A model generated the notes under the pieces. That model was not told the DNA's origin. It was given only the letters and a program-made list of their open reading frames with translations, and ran no database searches. Source: Rhodosalinus sediminis (GTDB lineage Bacteria; Pseudomonadota; Alphaproteobacteria; Rhodobacterales; Rhodobacteraceae). From it: DNA of 64,000 nucleotides. Position numbers and translations under genes: made by a program. Below, one piece after another: positions 27,899 to 37,526 of this stretch; within the stretch, counting starts at the first letter, position 1, and each line of letters starts with the position of its first letter. The stretch is from NCBI RefSeq assembly GCF_003385555.1, contig NZ_QOHR01000009.1, positions 20,088 to 84,087 on the forward strand, in the 5' to 3' direction.

Positions 27899-28660
27899 AT
27901 GAGCGACCCGCAGTATCTCGAGACGCCGCAGGGGCGGCGCATCGCCTACCACCGCACCGAGGGGGAGGGGCCGGGGGTCGTCTTTCTCGGCGGCTTCATG
28001 TCCGACATGGAGGGCACCAAGGCGCTCTGGCTCGAGGACTGGGCGCGCCGGGCGGGCCGGGCCTTCGTCCGGTTCGACTATTCCGGCCACGGGCAGAGCG
28101 GGGGCGCCTTTACCGATCACGGCATCGGCGACTGGGCCGAGGACGCGGCTGCTGCGCTCGACGCGCTGACGGAGGGGCCGCAGGTGCTCGTCGGCTCCTC
28201 GATGGGCGGCTGGCTCGCGCTCCTGACGGCGCGCGCGGCGCCGGAGCGGGTGGCGGGCCTCGTCACCGTGGCGGCCGCGCCGGATTTCACCGAGGACGCG
28301 ATGTGGGCGGGCTTCGACGCCGATCAGCGCGCCGCGCTGGAGCGCGAGGGCGTCGTGCATCTGCCCTCCGATTACGGTGCGCCCTATCCGGTCACGAAGC
28401 GGCTGATCAAGGACGGGCGCGCGCATCTGGTGCTGCGCGCGCCGCTCCACCTGCCGTTTCCGGTGCGCTTCCTGCAGGGCACGGCGGACGCGGATGTGGA
28501 CCGCGCGGTGGCGCTGCGGCTGCTCGACCACGCGACGGGGCCGGACATGCGGCTCACGCTGGTGGACGGCGCGGACCACCGGTTTTCCGATCCGGACTGC
28601 CTCGCGCTCATCGGCGAGAGCGTCGAGGCGGTGCTCGCCCGCGCGGGCGCGGCGGCGTGA
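27899..28660 (+). CDS. Alpha/beta hydrolase
   Basis: The 253-residue protein has the alpha/beta-hydrolase fold. The oxyanion strand is VVFLGGFMSDMEGTKA, the nucleophile elbow VGSSMGGWLAL (Ser), the acid region FLQGTADADVD and the histidine LVDGADHRFSDPD. It resembles the BAAT-like or short acylpeptide-hydrolase-like group, but the substrate is unknown. ATG 27899 follows GAGGAGG. Its stop overlaps the GTG of the next hydrolase. Confidence 0.88.
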   Translation: MSDPQYLETPQGRRIAYHRTEGEGPGVVFLGGFMSDMEGTKALWLEDWARRAGRAFVRFDYSGHGQSGGAFTDHGIGDWAEDAAAALDALTEGPQVLVGSSMGGWLALLTARAAPERVAGLVTVAAAPDFTEDAMWAGFDADQRAALEREGVVHLPSDYGAPYPVTKRLIKDGRAHLVLRAPLHLPFPVRFLQGTADADVDRAVALRLLDHATGPDMRLTLVDGADHRFSDPDCLALIGESVEAVLARAGAAA

Positions 28661-29640
28661 TCGGGCGCGCCGCGCGCGGGGCGCTCGCGCTTCTCGTGCT
28701 GGCGGGCGTGGCGCTCTGGGTCTTCGGCCCGCGCGAAGCGGTGCCGGCGCGCGCCGCTTTCGATCCCGCGCGCCTCGGGGCCGATCTCGACGCTTATTTC
28801 GCCGCGGCGGAGGCGCGCGTGCCGGGGGTCACGCCGGGGACGGAGAAGCGGGTGATCTGGGCCGGCGACGCGGGGGCCGTCACGCCGCTCGCGCTCCTTT
28901 ACGTGCACGGCTTCTCCTCGACCTCCGAAGAGATCCGCCCCGTGCCCGACCGCGTGGCCGCGGCGCTGGGCGCGAACCTCGTTTACACGCGGCTCACGGG
29001 GCACGGGCGCGACGGCGCCGCCATGGCCGAGGCGACGGCGGCGGACTGGATGGCGGACGTGGCCGAGGGCCTCGCCGCCGCGCGCGCCGCCGGGGACCGC
29101 GTCGCCGTGATCGCCACCTCCACCGGCGCGACGCTCGCCACCCTCGCGCTCGCCGACCCGGCAATGGCGCGGGACGTGGCCGCGGCGGTCTTCGTCTCGC
29201 CGAACTACGGCGTGAACGACCCGCGCGCGGCGCTCCTGACGTGGCCCGCGGCGCGGCTCTGGCTGCCGTGGGTCGCGGGGGGCGAGCGGCGCTTCACCCC
29301 GCGCAACGACCGTCACGCGCGCTACTGGACCACGCGCTACCCGATCGAGGCGGTGGTGCCCATGGCCGCGACGGTCGCGGCCGCGCGCGCCCTTCCGCCC
29401 GGCGCGGTCGAGGTGCCCGCGCTCTTCTGGTTCTCCGACGCCGACCGCGTGGTGCGCGCCGACGCGATTCGCAGCATGGCGGGCGGCTGGGGCGGACCGG
29501 TCCGCCTGCGCCCGGTCACGCCGGGGCCCGGGGACGACCCGGCCGCGCATGTGCTGGCCGGCGACATCCTTTCGCCGGGGCTGACCGGACCGGCGGTGGC
29601 GGAGATGACCGACTGGCTGCGCAGGCACGCGCTGCGCTGA
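28657..29640 (+). CDS. Membrane-anchored or secreted alpha/beta hydrolase
   Basis: The 327-residue protein starts at GTG 28657 inside the previous stop (GTGA). An N-terminal hydrophobic helix (ALALLVLAGVALWVFGP) is an uncleaved anchor or signal. The fold follows: LLYVHGFSSTSEEIRPV, nucleophile region IATSTGATLATLAL (A-T-S-T-G instead of G-x-S-x-G), FWFSDADRVV and AHVLAGDI. The first glycine of the elbow is replaced, which some family members tolerate. Substrate unknown; it would act at the outer face of the membrane. Confidence 0.82.
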   Translation: MIGRAARGALALLVLAGVALWVFGPREAVPARAAFDPARLGADLDAYFAAAEARVPGVTPGTEKRVIWAGDAGAVTPLALLYVHGFSSTSEEIRPVPDRVAAALGANLVYTRLTGHGRDGAAMAEATAADWMADVAEGLAAARAAGDRVAVIATSTGATLATLALADPAMARDVAAAVFVSPNYGVNDPRAALLTWPAARLWLPWVAGGERRFTPRNDRHARYWTTRYPIEAVVPMAATVAAARALPPGAVEVPALFWFSDADRVVRADAIRSMAGGWGGPVRLRPVTPGPGDDPAAHVLAGDILSPGLTGPAVAEMTDWLRRHALR

Positions 29641-29710
29641 GCCATCTGGCGGCCGGGGGCGGGCGGTGCTAGCCCTCGACGCCGCAACGTGACGCGGGGG
29701 ACGATCCGAG

Positions 29711-30412
29711 ATGAGCGAACCGCTGGTCTTGCTGCCCGGCCTCATGTGCGACGCGCGGCTCTTCCTGCCGCAGATCCTCGCGCTCGGGGCCACGCGCCCC
29801 GTGACGGTGGCGCCCGTCACCGGCGGCGAGCGGGTGGAGGAGATCGCCTCCGCGCTCATTCCGCATCTGCCGCCGCGCTTCGCGCTGGCGGGGCTCAGCA
29901 TGGGCGGGATCGTGGCGATGGAGATCCTGCGCCGCGCGCCGGAGCGGGTGGCCCGGCTCGCCCTGATGGACACCGACCCGCTCGCCGAGAGCCCGGAGGC
30001 CGCGGCCTGGCGCGAGCCGCTGATCGCCAAGGCGCGCGCCGGCCAGCTCGAGGCGGCCGTCGCGGCGGTGCTGCGCCCCGACCACCTCGCTCCCGGGCCG
30101 CAGCGGTTCGAGGTGCTCGACACCTTGCGCGAGATGGCCGCGACGCTGGGGCCGGAGGTCTTCGTGCGCCAGATGCGCGCGCTGCAGCGCCGGCGCGATC
30201 AGCAGACCGCGCTGAGCGGCTACAAGGGGCCGGCGCTCGTGCTCTGCGGGGCGCATGACACCATGTGCCCGCGCACCCGACACGAGTTGATGGCCGAGCT
30301 GATGGCCGGCGCGACGCTCGAGGTGGTGGAGGAGGCCGGGCACCTGCCCACGCTGGAAGCGCCGGAGGCCGTGACCGCGGCGCTCGCCCGCTGGCTCTCG
30401 GTGACGGCGTAG
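29711..30412 (+). CDS. Alpha/beta hydrolase (3-oxoadipate enol-lactonase/BioH-like)
   Basis: The 233-residue protein has PLVLLPGLMCDARLF (oxyanion), LAGLSMGGIVAMEIL (Ser nucleophile), VLCGAHDTMCPRTRHELMA (acid) and EEAGHLPTLEAPEAV (His), the complete triad layout of the small hydrolase group. It is the third hydrolase in a row but is separated from the second by a 70-base gap with its own possible promoter. Substrate unknown. Confidence 0.88.
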   Translation: MSEPLVLLPGLMCDARLFLPQILALGATRPVTVAPVTGGERVEEIASALIPHLPPRFALAGLSMGGIVAMEILRRAPERVARLALMDTDPLAESPEAAAWREPLIAKARAGQLEAAVAAVLRPDHLAPGPQRFEVLDTLREMAATLGPEVFVRQMRALQRRRDQQTALSGYKGPALVLCGAHDTMCPRTRHELMAELMAGATLEVVEEAGHLPTLEAPEAVTAALARWLSVTA

Positions 30413-30934
30413 CCCTGAACTGCCGGTTGCGCGCAAGGTTCCCGGCGGTAGCGGGTCGCCGGGCGCCGCCGGATCGCGGTCTGCGCGGGGCGGCGGCCTG
30501 GCGCCTGACCTGCCGGTTGCGCGGAAGGTTTCCCTCGCGCGCGCAGCTTTGGGCGCCGCCGGCTCGGGGTCCGGCCTGGCGCGCGCCCGCCCGGGCTGCG
30601 TGGACTGTCTCTGTCGGACGCGGGACGCCGGGTGACGTAAGGTAGCGGCCGGCTCGCAGTTCGCCTTGGCGCCAGCCTGCGGCGACCCGCGCGGATTGTC
30701 CCTGTCGGGAGTGGGCCGGCGGGTGGCGGCCGAAGGCGCGGCGCGGGTGCTCGCGGCGGCGAGGCCCTGCGCGCTACCGGCGGTCCGGCCGCGGCCGTCG
30801 CGCGAGACGCTTGGCCGCTCGGTTGCGCGCCTTGAAAGACGTCTCTCGGCCAGCTTGCCCGTCGCGTGGCCTCATACCGCGCCGCGGCCGGCCCCACCGC
30901 GGCCCGGACCGCTCCACGACAGCGGCGCCTCCGC
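30413..30934. other. Non-coding spacer with a decayed ~91-bp tandem repeat
   Basis: No gene is supported. A repeat of about 91 bases runs from 30415 to about 30780. CTGAACTGCCGGTTGCGC at 30415 recurs as CTGACCTGCCGGTTGCGC at 30505. GACTGTCTCTGTCGG near 30604 recurs as GATTGTCCCTGTCGG near 30695. The internal GGGCGCCGCCGG also recurs at the same step. Divergence rises along the array, indicating an old duplication. The last 150 bases hold nothing recognisable. Confidence 0.65.
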
Positions 30935-31453
30935 TCAGCCCTGCGGCAGCAGCCCCTCGATCCGCCGGGTGATCGCGGGCGAGAGGGGGCGGGCGGCCGA
31001 GCCCCAGGTCGCCGCGACCCGGCCCTCGCCGTCGAGGAGCACCTTGTTGAAGTTCCAGCCGGGGACGAAATCGGCCTCGTCCCGGAGCCAGGCGTAGAAA
31101 GGATGCGCGCCATCGCCGCGCACGGAGGTGATCGTCGTCATCGGCAGGTCGAGGCCAAAGGTCAGCTCGCAGAACTCCTTGACCTCCGCCTCGCTCTCGA
31201 GCTCCTGGCGGAAGTCCTGCGAAGGCACGGCGAGCACGACGAGGCCCGCGTCGCGGTAGCGGTCGTAGAGCGCCTGAAGCCCCTCGTATTGCGGCGTGAA
31301 GGCGCAGAGCGAGGCCGTGTTGACCACCAGCACCGGCTGGCCGGCGTAGTCCGAGAGGCGGATCTCTCCGCCGTCGATGCTGTCGAAGGTCCAGTCGGCG
31401 GCGGCGGCGAGGCCGGCCCAGAGCGATAGCGCGGCGGCGAGGATCAGGCGCAT
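30935..31453 (-). CDS. Secreted glutathione peroxidase family protein
   Basis: The 172-residue protein has a signal peptide ending about LAAAA-DW, then the thioredoxin-fold peroxidase. The peroxidatic cysteine sits in [17 protein letters not shown]. The usual Gln/Asn segment appears as [10 protein letters not shown], and the Trp motif is [13 protein letters not shown]. This cysteine-type enzyme would reduce hydroperoxides in the periplasm, probably with thioredoxin-like donors instead of glutathione. It is monocistronic and divergent from the DUF3179 gene. Confidence 0.92.
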   Translation of the reverse strand: MRLILAAALSLWAGLAAAADWTFDSIDGGEIRLSDYAGQPVLVVNTASLCAFTPQYEGLQALYDRYRDAGLVVLAVPSQDFRQELESEAEVKEFCELTFGLDLPMTTITSVRGDGAHPFYAWLRDEADFVPGWNFNKVLLDGEGRVAATWGSAARPLSPAITRRIEGLLPQG

Positions 31454-31596
31454 GGCGTCACTCCCTGTGTCTCTGCCAAAGGTAGCGGCCCCGCCGGCCG
31501 GTCAAGCCCACACGCGCGCTCACAAGCGCGTGGCGCCCAGTAGGCGCGGGGGCGATTCGGGCGCAGGCTGCGCGCATCGATGGAGGAGGACCCGCG

Positions 31597-32580
31597 ATGC
31601 CCACCCTGCGCCACGCCGCCGCCGCGCTCGCGCTCGGCCTGTTCGCCGTCTCCGCCGCGGCCGACCCCGCGCGATGGGCCGCCGAATGGCCCGAGACCGA
31701 TTTCTCGCGCACCACGCTCGAGGACTGGGACGAGGTGATCTCGGGCGGCCCGCCGAAGGACGGCATCCCGGCGCTCTCGGAGCCTGCCTTCATCCCGGTG
31801 GGCGCGGAGGACCGCCTCGGCCCGCGCGAGCCGGTGATCGCCGTCGAGATGGCGGGCGCGGTGCCGCGCGCCTATCCGATCCGCTATCTCATGTGGCACG
31901 AGATCGTGAACGACCGGATCGCCGGTCGCCCCGTCGCCGTGACCTACTGCCCGCTCTGCAACTCCGGCATCACCTTCGACAGGCGGGTGGACGGGCGGGT
32001 GCTCACCTTCGGCGTCTCGGGCAAGCTCCGGCATTCGGACATGATCATGTACGACCGCGAGACGGAAAGCTGGTGGCAGCAGGCGCTGGGCGAGGCGATC
32101 GTGGGCGAGATGACCGGAACGGTGCTCGAGACGGTGCCCACCTGGATGGAGGGTTGGGCGCAGTTCGCCGCGCGCAATCCCGAGGGCGTCGTCATGGACG
32201 AGCCTGACTGGAACCGCCGCTACGGCGCCAATCCCTATCGCGGCTACGACAGCGCCGACCGCCCCTTTCTCTACGCCGGCGAGGATCCGCCGCACGGGCT
32301 GCGCCCGCTGGAGCGGGTCGTGCGCGTGGACGACCGCGCCTGGCCGCTCGCGCGGCTCGCCGAGCGCGAGGTGATCCGCGAGGTGGGCGTGGTGCTCAGC
32401 TGGCGGCCGGGGCAGGCCTCCGCGCTGGACGCGGGCCGCGTCGCCGAGGGGCGCGACATCGGATCGGTACGCGTGCGCGACGGGCAGGGCCGCGACGTGA
32501 CGCACGACGTGATGTTCGCCTTCACCTTCGACGCCTTCTGGCCCGAGGGCACCTGGATGCTTGAGGGCGGGCCGCGCTGA
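31597..32580 (+). CDS. DUF3179 domain-containing secreted protein
   Basis: The 327-residue protein has a signal peptide (cleavage near VSAAA-DP). The DUF3179 core includes [31 protein letters not shown] with its CxxC and [22 protein letters not shown] 31597 follows GGAGGA. The family is thought to be extracytoplasmic with unknown function; the CPLC motif suggests metal or redox chemistry. It is divergent from the glutathione peroxidase gene, sharing a 143-base control region. Confidence 0.88.
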   Translation: MPTLRHAAAALALGLFAVSAAADPARWAAEWPETDFSRTTLEDWDEVISGGPPKDGIPALSEPAFIPVGAEDRLGPREPVIAVEMAGAVPRAYPIRYLMWHEIVNDRIAGRPVAVTYCPLCNSGITFDRRVDGRVLTFGVSGKLRHSDMIMYDRETESWWQQALGEAIVGEMTGTVLETVPTWMEGWAQFAARNPEGVVMDEPDWNRRYGANPYRGYDSADRPFLYAGEDPPHGLRPLERVVRVDDRAWPLARLAEREVIREVGVVLSWRPGQASALDAGRVAEGRDIGSVRVRDGQGRDVTHDVMFAFTFDAFWPEGTWMLEGGPR

Positions 32581-32679
32581 GCGCGGCTTTTCAAGGGCCG
32601 CGGCGCATGCTAACCGCTCGCGCGCATCGGGGCGCGGGCGGTTGCGCGCGCCCTCTTTCTCATTGGAACGGGGACCCTC

Positions 32680-33102
<423 letters not shown>

Positions 33103-33603
33103 AACCCGGCGCGCGCCCGGGGCGTGACCCGGGCGCGGCCGACGTTCGCGGTGGCGGCCCGTGCGCTGCCATCGCGGAGCACTCGCCTCTGTGGGACTCG
33201 GTCTGTCCGCGGCCGTTCGGCGCGTGGTGGCCCGCGCGCTGACATTGCGGAGCGCGGGCCTCGGAGCGCCTGCCTCGGGCGGCCGGGGCGGTTCGCGGCC
33301 GTTTGGCGCGTTGCGGCTACAGGCGACGACCCGCACCCGCCAGACTGCGCCATGGGCCGGGCGGCCCCTTCAGTCGGACGCTGAGATCAAGCGCCGCTTG
33401 TCGACCGCACCGCTCTCCAAGTCGATCGGGCGGCGGCGACACGGGCGGCCTCCCGAGCGCCGTGCACACGCGCTCGTGCCGCATCAGGGCCCACGTCAGA
33501 CACAGGGCAGCGCCTCGGCGCTCCCTCGCGTCAGGGCCAAAGCACGTCGCACCGCCATCCCGACGGACCGCGCGTTGCGCCAAGGCGGGCGCGTGGGCCG
33601 CGC
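33103..33603. other. Non-coding spacer with degenerate direct repeats
   Basis: No gene is supported in this region. Three related stretches start with GCGGCCG at 33135, 33209 and 33295. The first two share about 45 bases, for example GTGGCGGCCCGTGCGCTG against GTGGTGGCCCGCGCGCTG, with ATCGCGGAGC against ATTGCGGAGC. Steps are 74 and 86 bases. The remaining 280 bases show no recognisable feature. Confidence 0.6.
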
Positions 33604-34068
33604 TCAGACGGCGGTGGACTTCGCGCCGCCCCGCTTCGCCGGGGCCTTCGCGCTCTCTTCGCCGGCCTCGGCGACGCTTTCGGACAGGCGCTCGCCCGCC
33701 GAGGTCGCGCCCTGCGACATCAGGCCGAAGCAGCGCATGCAGAACTCCATGTTCTCCACTGCGTCGGTCGAGAGGCGTTTCATCTCCTCCGAGAGCCAGC
33801 CGTTGATCTCCGCGACCGTCTCCTCCGGCGCGCCGTCCCCGTTGGCCTTCCGCATGTGCTCGGCGCAGCGCTGCGCGCTCTCCGCGGCGTCGCGGCGGCG
33901 CTCGAACCAGGCGTGGGCGTAGCGGTCCCATTCCTGCATCAGGGACTTCTGCGTCTGCCAGATGACTTCCGCCTGCGGCGCCATCGCGGCCGCGGGCAGG
34001 GAGAACTGCGTCATCATCTGCATCGGCTGCATGAGATCGGACATCTGCGGTGTCGTCTGCTTCGCCAT
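33604..34068 (-). CDS. Phasin family protein
   Basis: The 154-residue protein is a helical, Met/Gln-rich phasin-like protein. APQAEVIWQTQKSLMQEWDRYAHAWFERRRDAA and NGWLSEEMKRLSTDAVENMEFCMRCFGLMS are amphipathic helices, followed by an Ala/Lys-rich tail (APAKRGGAKSTA). Phasins coat polyhydroxyalkanoate granules. No phaC, phaZ or phaR gene is in the window, so granule association is inferred from family only. Confidence 0.75.
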   Translation of the reverse strand: MAKQTTPQMSDLMQPMQMMTQFSLPAAAMAPQAEVIWQTQKSLMQEWDRYAHAWFERRRDAAESAQRCAEHMRKANGDGAPEETVAEINGWLSEEMKRLSTDAVENMEFCMRCFGLMSQGATSAGERLSESVAEAGEESAKAPAKRGGAKSTAV

Positions 34069-34204
34069 GCGGCTTTCCTTTCCTCAGCGCCTCGACCCCG
34101 GGGCGAACCGCCGCCGGGCCTCGTCTGGCTAGGCGCGCCGCGCGGCGCGTGCATTGACGGCTGTTAACCGGAGCCGGGAAAAGGAACGACGGCGCGCCGC
34201 TGTC

Positions 34205-34504
34205 TCAGCGCAGCACGATCTCGTCGGAGCGGATGAGCCCGAGGACGTCGCGCGCGCGTTCGTCGAGCAGCTCGAGGTCGAGGCTCTCGTCTGAAAGGCG
34301 CCGGGTGAGGTTCTCCATCCGCGCGATTTCCGCCTCCAGCGCGGCGAGCTCCTGCCCGAGGCGCGCCGCCTCCAGTTCGACCTCGGCGCGCCGGAAGAGG
34401 CCGTAGTCGCCCTGCACGGCGGCGAAGGCGAAATAGAGCCCCAGCCCGAAGGCGATGGCGAAGAAGGCGATCACCCCGAAGGCGGGGCGGCTGCGGTGGG
34501 TCAT
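34205..34504 (-). CDS. FtsB/DivIC-like septum formation initiator
   Basis: The 99-residue protein has one N-terminal membrane segment (FGVIAFFAIAFGLGLYFAFAA). A periplasmic coiled coil follows (EVELEAARLGQELAALEAEIARMENL), ending ARDVLGLIRSDEIVLR, the FtsB pattern. FtsB joins FtsL and FtsQ in the divisome. In many relatives this gene precedes the pyruvate dehydrogenase genes; here it lies beside a phasin and an acyl-CoA dehydrogenase. Confidence 0.88.
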   Translation of the reverse strand: MTHRSRPAFGVIAFFAIAFGLGLYFAFAAVQGDYGLFRRAEVELEAARLGQELAALEAEIARMENLTRRLSDESLDLELLDERARDVLGLIRSDEIVLR

Positions 34505-34641
34505 GCTCTGCCTCGTCGGGCGCCCTCTGACGTGGCGCTCGCCGGGAGTATGACACAGGCGATTCGCGCAGGGAATCCCTCGTGACGCGGTTTTCGCGTG
34601 CCGTCGAGCGCCCTAGGCTGGCGGCACAGAGGAGGCCCGCC

Positions 34642-36267
34642 ATGACCCGTCCGCCGCCCGCCGACCGGCTCGCCACCCATACGGTCGAGAACCAGCCGGG
34701 CGCGCCGCCGCCGCCCGATCTCTGGGTCGGGGACGCGCCCCTGCGCGCGGGCGTCGCCGCGCAGGACGGCGACGCGGCGGCGGTCGCGGCCGCCGCCGCC
34801 CGCTTCGGCAGCGCCGAGGCGCGCAGGGACGGCGAGGAGGCGCGCCGCGACGCGCCGCGGCTCGCGCTCTTCGACCGGGGCGGGCGGCGGCTCGACGAGG
34901 TGCGCTTCGCGCCGGGCTATCACGCGCTCATGCAGGCCGGGATGGAGGCGGGCTACGCCGCCGCCGCCTGGGAGGGGCGGCCCGGCGGGCACGTCGCCCA
35001 CGCCGCGATGGTCTATCTGCTGAGCCAGGTGGAGCCGGGCGTCTGCTGCCCGCTGACGATGACCTACGCCGGGGTGCCCGCTCTTCAGGCCGACGCAGAG
35101 CTCGCCGAGGCGTGGGTCCCGAAGCTCACCGCGCGCGCCTACGATCCCGCGATCGCGCCCATCGGGGCGAAGCGCGCCGCGACCCTTGGCATGGCGATGA
35201 CCGAGAAACAGGGCGGCTCGGACGTGCGCGCCAACACCACGCGCGCCGCGCCCGACGGCGATCTCTGGCGGCTGACGGGGCACAAGTGGTTCTGCTCGGC
35301 GCCGATGTCCGACGGCTTCCTGACGCTCGCGCAGACCGAGGCGGGGCTCACCTGTTTCCTCGTGCCCCGCTGGCTGGAGGGCGCGCGCAACGCGATCCGG
35401 CTCCAGCGGCTCAAGGACAAGCTCGGGAACCGCGCCAATGCCTCCGCCGAGATCGAGTATCAGGGCGCGGTCGCCCATCGCCTCGGCGAGGCGGGGCAGG
35501 GGGTGCGCACCATCATCCGCATGGTGCACCACACCCGGCTCGACACCGCCATGGCGCCCGCGGGGCTCATGCGCGCCGCGCTCACGGAGGCGCTCTGGTG
35601 GGTCGAGGGGCGGCGCGCGTTCCAGAAGCGGCTGATCGATCAGCCGCTGATGCGCGCGGTGCTCGCCGATCTCGCGCTCGACTGGGAAGGGGCGCTCGCC
35701 GCCGGGCTGCGCGCCGCGCGCGCCTTCGACGGGGCGGACGAGGGCGACCGCGCGCTCGCGCGGATCAGTGTGGCGCTCGCCAAATACGTCTCGAACAAGC
35801 GCGCGGTGCCGGTCATCGGCGAGGCGATGGAGGTCATGGGCGGCATGGGCTACGTCGAGGACACGCCCCTGCCGATGCTCTACCGCGAGGCGCCGCTCAA
35901 CGGCATCTGGGAGGGCTCGGGCAACGTGATCTGCCTCGACATCCTGCGCACGCTCGCGCGGGAGCCGGTGGCGGCCGAGGCGCTCGAGGCCGAATTCGAC
36001 GCGGTCGAGGGGGCCGAGCCCGCCTTCGACGCCGCGCGGGCGGCGCATCGCGCGCGCTGGCCCGGCCTGCCGCCCGAGGGCGAGGCGCGCTGGTTCGCCG
36101 AGAGCCTCGGCGCGCTCTTCACCGCCGCGGTCCTGATCCGCACCGCGCCGGAGCCGGTGGCGTCGGGCTACGCGCGCACCCGCCTCGGCGCGCCGCGCGG
36201 CCTGATGCCGGGGGCGGTCGCCGGGCTGGACGAGGGCGCGATCCTCGAACGCCTCGCGGCGGGGTGA
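34642..36267 (+). CDS. AidB-like acyl-CoA dehydrogenase
   Basis: The 541-residue flavoprotein matches the AidB branch of acyl-CoA dehydrogenases. Diagnostic stretches are ATHTVENQPGAPPPPDLW, EPGVCCPLTMTYAGVP, MAMTEKQGGSDVRANTTRA, GHKWFCSAPMSDGFLTLAQT, RLKDKLGNRANASAEIEY and MEVMGGMGYVEDTPLPMLYRE. E. coli AidB is part of the response to alkylating agents; its true reaction is unsettled. ATG 34642 follows GAGGAGG; an upstream in-frame ATG adds a basic tail with no ribosome site. It stands alone. Confidence 0.92.
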   Translation: MTRPPPADRLATHTVENQPGAPPPPDLWVGDAPLRAGVAAQDGDAAAVAAAAARFGSAEARRDGEEARRDAPRLALFDRGGRRLDEVRFAPGYHALMQAGMEAGYAAAAWEGRPGGHVAHAAMVYLLSQVEPGVCCPLTMTYAGVPALQADAELAEAWVPKLTARAYDPAIAPIGAKRAATLGMAMTEKQGGSDVRANTTRAAPDGDLWRLTGHKWFCSAPMSDGFLTLAQTEAGLTCFLVPRWLEGARNAIRLQRLKDKLGNRANASAEIEYQGAVAHRLGEAGQGVRTIIRMVHHTRLDTAMAPAGLMRAALTEALWWVEGRRAFQKRLIDQPLMRAVLADLALDWEGALAAGLRAARAFDGADEGDRALARISVALAKYVSNKRAVPVIGEAMEVMGGMGYVEDTPLPMLYREAPLNGIWEGSGNVICLDILRTLAREPVAAEALEAEFDAVEGAEPAFDAARAAHRARWPGLPPEGEARWFAESLGALFTAAVLIRTAPEPVASGYARTRLGAPRGLMPGAVAGLDEGAILERLAAG

Positions 36268-36561
36268 AGGAGTAGCTCCTGCGGTATGGGGCGGGCGAAG
36301 GCGGCGCCTGGGCCGAGACGCGCCCCCGCAGCGCCCCGGTGCGATGCCGCCCATCCCTCGCGCCCGGCCCCTGGAGCGGCGCGCCCGCGCCGCGACGGCC
36401 CGACCGGCCGTCGCCATGGAGCCCGGCCACCCGGGGCCTGCGCGACAATCAAGATCGACGCGTCCCGCAAGCTGGTCGGGATCGGCCCGCACGATCCGCC
36501 GCGCGGGAGGGATCGACATCCGCCCGGCGCCGTCGCCCGTGACGCACGAGCGCGCCCCGCC
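36268..36561. other. Non-coding spacer between convergent acyl-CoA dehydrogenase and fba
   Basis: These 294 bases separate two convergent genes. An AGGAG-TAG-CTCCT inverted repeat lies at 36269-36281, right after the dehydrogenase stop. Otherwise I see no gene, RNA or repeat. Confidence 0.5.
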
Positions 36562-37455
36562 TCAGCCCGCGACGGACGCGGCGTAGATCGCGTCGACGGC
36601 CTCCTGCAGCGTGCGGTCGAAGGCCGCGTCGTCCTGATCGGCGGTCAGCCCCTCGGTCAGCGCGCGCGAGAAGCTGGCGATCACGCCCGTGTTCTGCGCC
36701 AGAAGCTTGCAGGCCTCTTCGCGCGTGCAGCCGCCCGAGAGCGCGACCACCCGCATCACCTTGTCGTGGACGACGAGCGGCGCGTAGAAATTGGGCATCG
36801 TCGGCAGCGAGAGCTTGAGGATCACCTGCCGCCCCTCGGGCAGCGCGTCGAGTTGCGCGGTGATCTCCTCGAGGAGCAGGCGCTCGGCCTCTTCCTTGTC
36901 GGGGATGGTGATCGTCACCTCGGGCTCGACGATCGGGACGAGCCCCTTGTCGAGCACCTGCCGCGCGATCTCGAACTGCTGCGCGACGACCGCCGCGATG
37001 CCCGAGGGCGAGGCCGCGTCGATCACCGAGCGTTCCTTGGTGCCAAAGATGCCGTGTTCTATCGCGCGGTCGAGCAGCGCGTCGAGATCGGGGTTCGGCT
37101 TCATCAGGCGCACGCCGTCCTCCGCCGGAGCGAGCCCCTTGTCGATCTTGAGGAAGGGCACGACGCCCTTCTGCTCCCAGAGGAAACGCGCCGCCGGCAC
37201 GCCGGCGAAGTCGCGCTCCATCGTCTTTTCGAAGAGGATCGCGCCGAGCACCTTGTCGCCCGAGAAGGCGGGCGAGCGCACGATGCGCGTGCGCATCTCG
37301 TGGACGAGGTCGAACATCTCCGCCTCGGAGGAATAGCGATCCTCCGGGATGCCGTAGAGGGCGAGTGCCTTGGGCGTCGAGCCGCCCGACTGGTCGAGCG
37401 CGGCGATGAAGCCGCGCCCCTCGGTCATCTGCTTGATCTGGTCTTCGCTCGGCAT
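36562..37455 (-). CDS. Class I fructose-bisphosphate aldolase
   Basis: The 297-residue protein is a short class I (Schiff-base) aldolase. It begins MPSEDQIKQMTEGRGFIAALDQSGGSTPKAL and has the catalytic-lysine stretch VVPFLKIDKGLAP, then LVPIVEPEVTI and VVALSGGCTREEACKLL. It cleaves fructose-1,6-bisphosphate in glycolysis or condenses triose phosphates in gluconeogenesis. It lies 71 bases downstream of pgk on the same strand, so pgk-fba is a likely operon. Confidence 0.95.
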   Translation of the reverse strand: MPSEDQIKQMTEGRGFIAALDQSGGSTPKALALYGIPEDRYSSEAEMFDLVHEMRTRIVRSPAFSGDKVLGAILFEKTMERDFAGVPAARFLWEQKGVVPFLKIDKGLAPAEDGVRLMKPNPDLDALLDRAIEHGIFGTKERSVIDAASPSGIAAVVAQQFEIARQVLDKGLVPIVEPEVTITIPDKEEAERLLLEEITAQLDALPEGRQVILKLSLPTMPNFYAPLVVHDKVMRVVALSGGCTREEACKLLAQNTGVIASFSRALTEGLTADQDDAAFDRTLQEAVDAIYAASVAG

Positions 37456-37526
37456 TGGGCCTCTCGCTCCACGTGTCCCTGCGTCAGGTCTCTAGAAAAA
37501 GCCGCCGCGCCGCGCAATCGCGCCGC

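Noticed and set aside
30415..30790. CRISPR array
   Set aside because: The period is about 91 bases, units diverge strongly, repeats are not identical and no cas gene is present.
34582..34641. N-terminal extension of the AidB-like protein
   Set aside because: No ribosome site before the upstream ATG, whereas GAGGAGG precedes ATG 34642 and the protein then starts as the family does.
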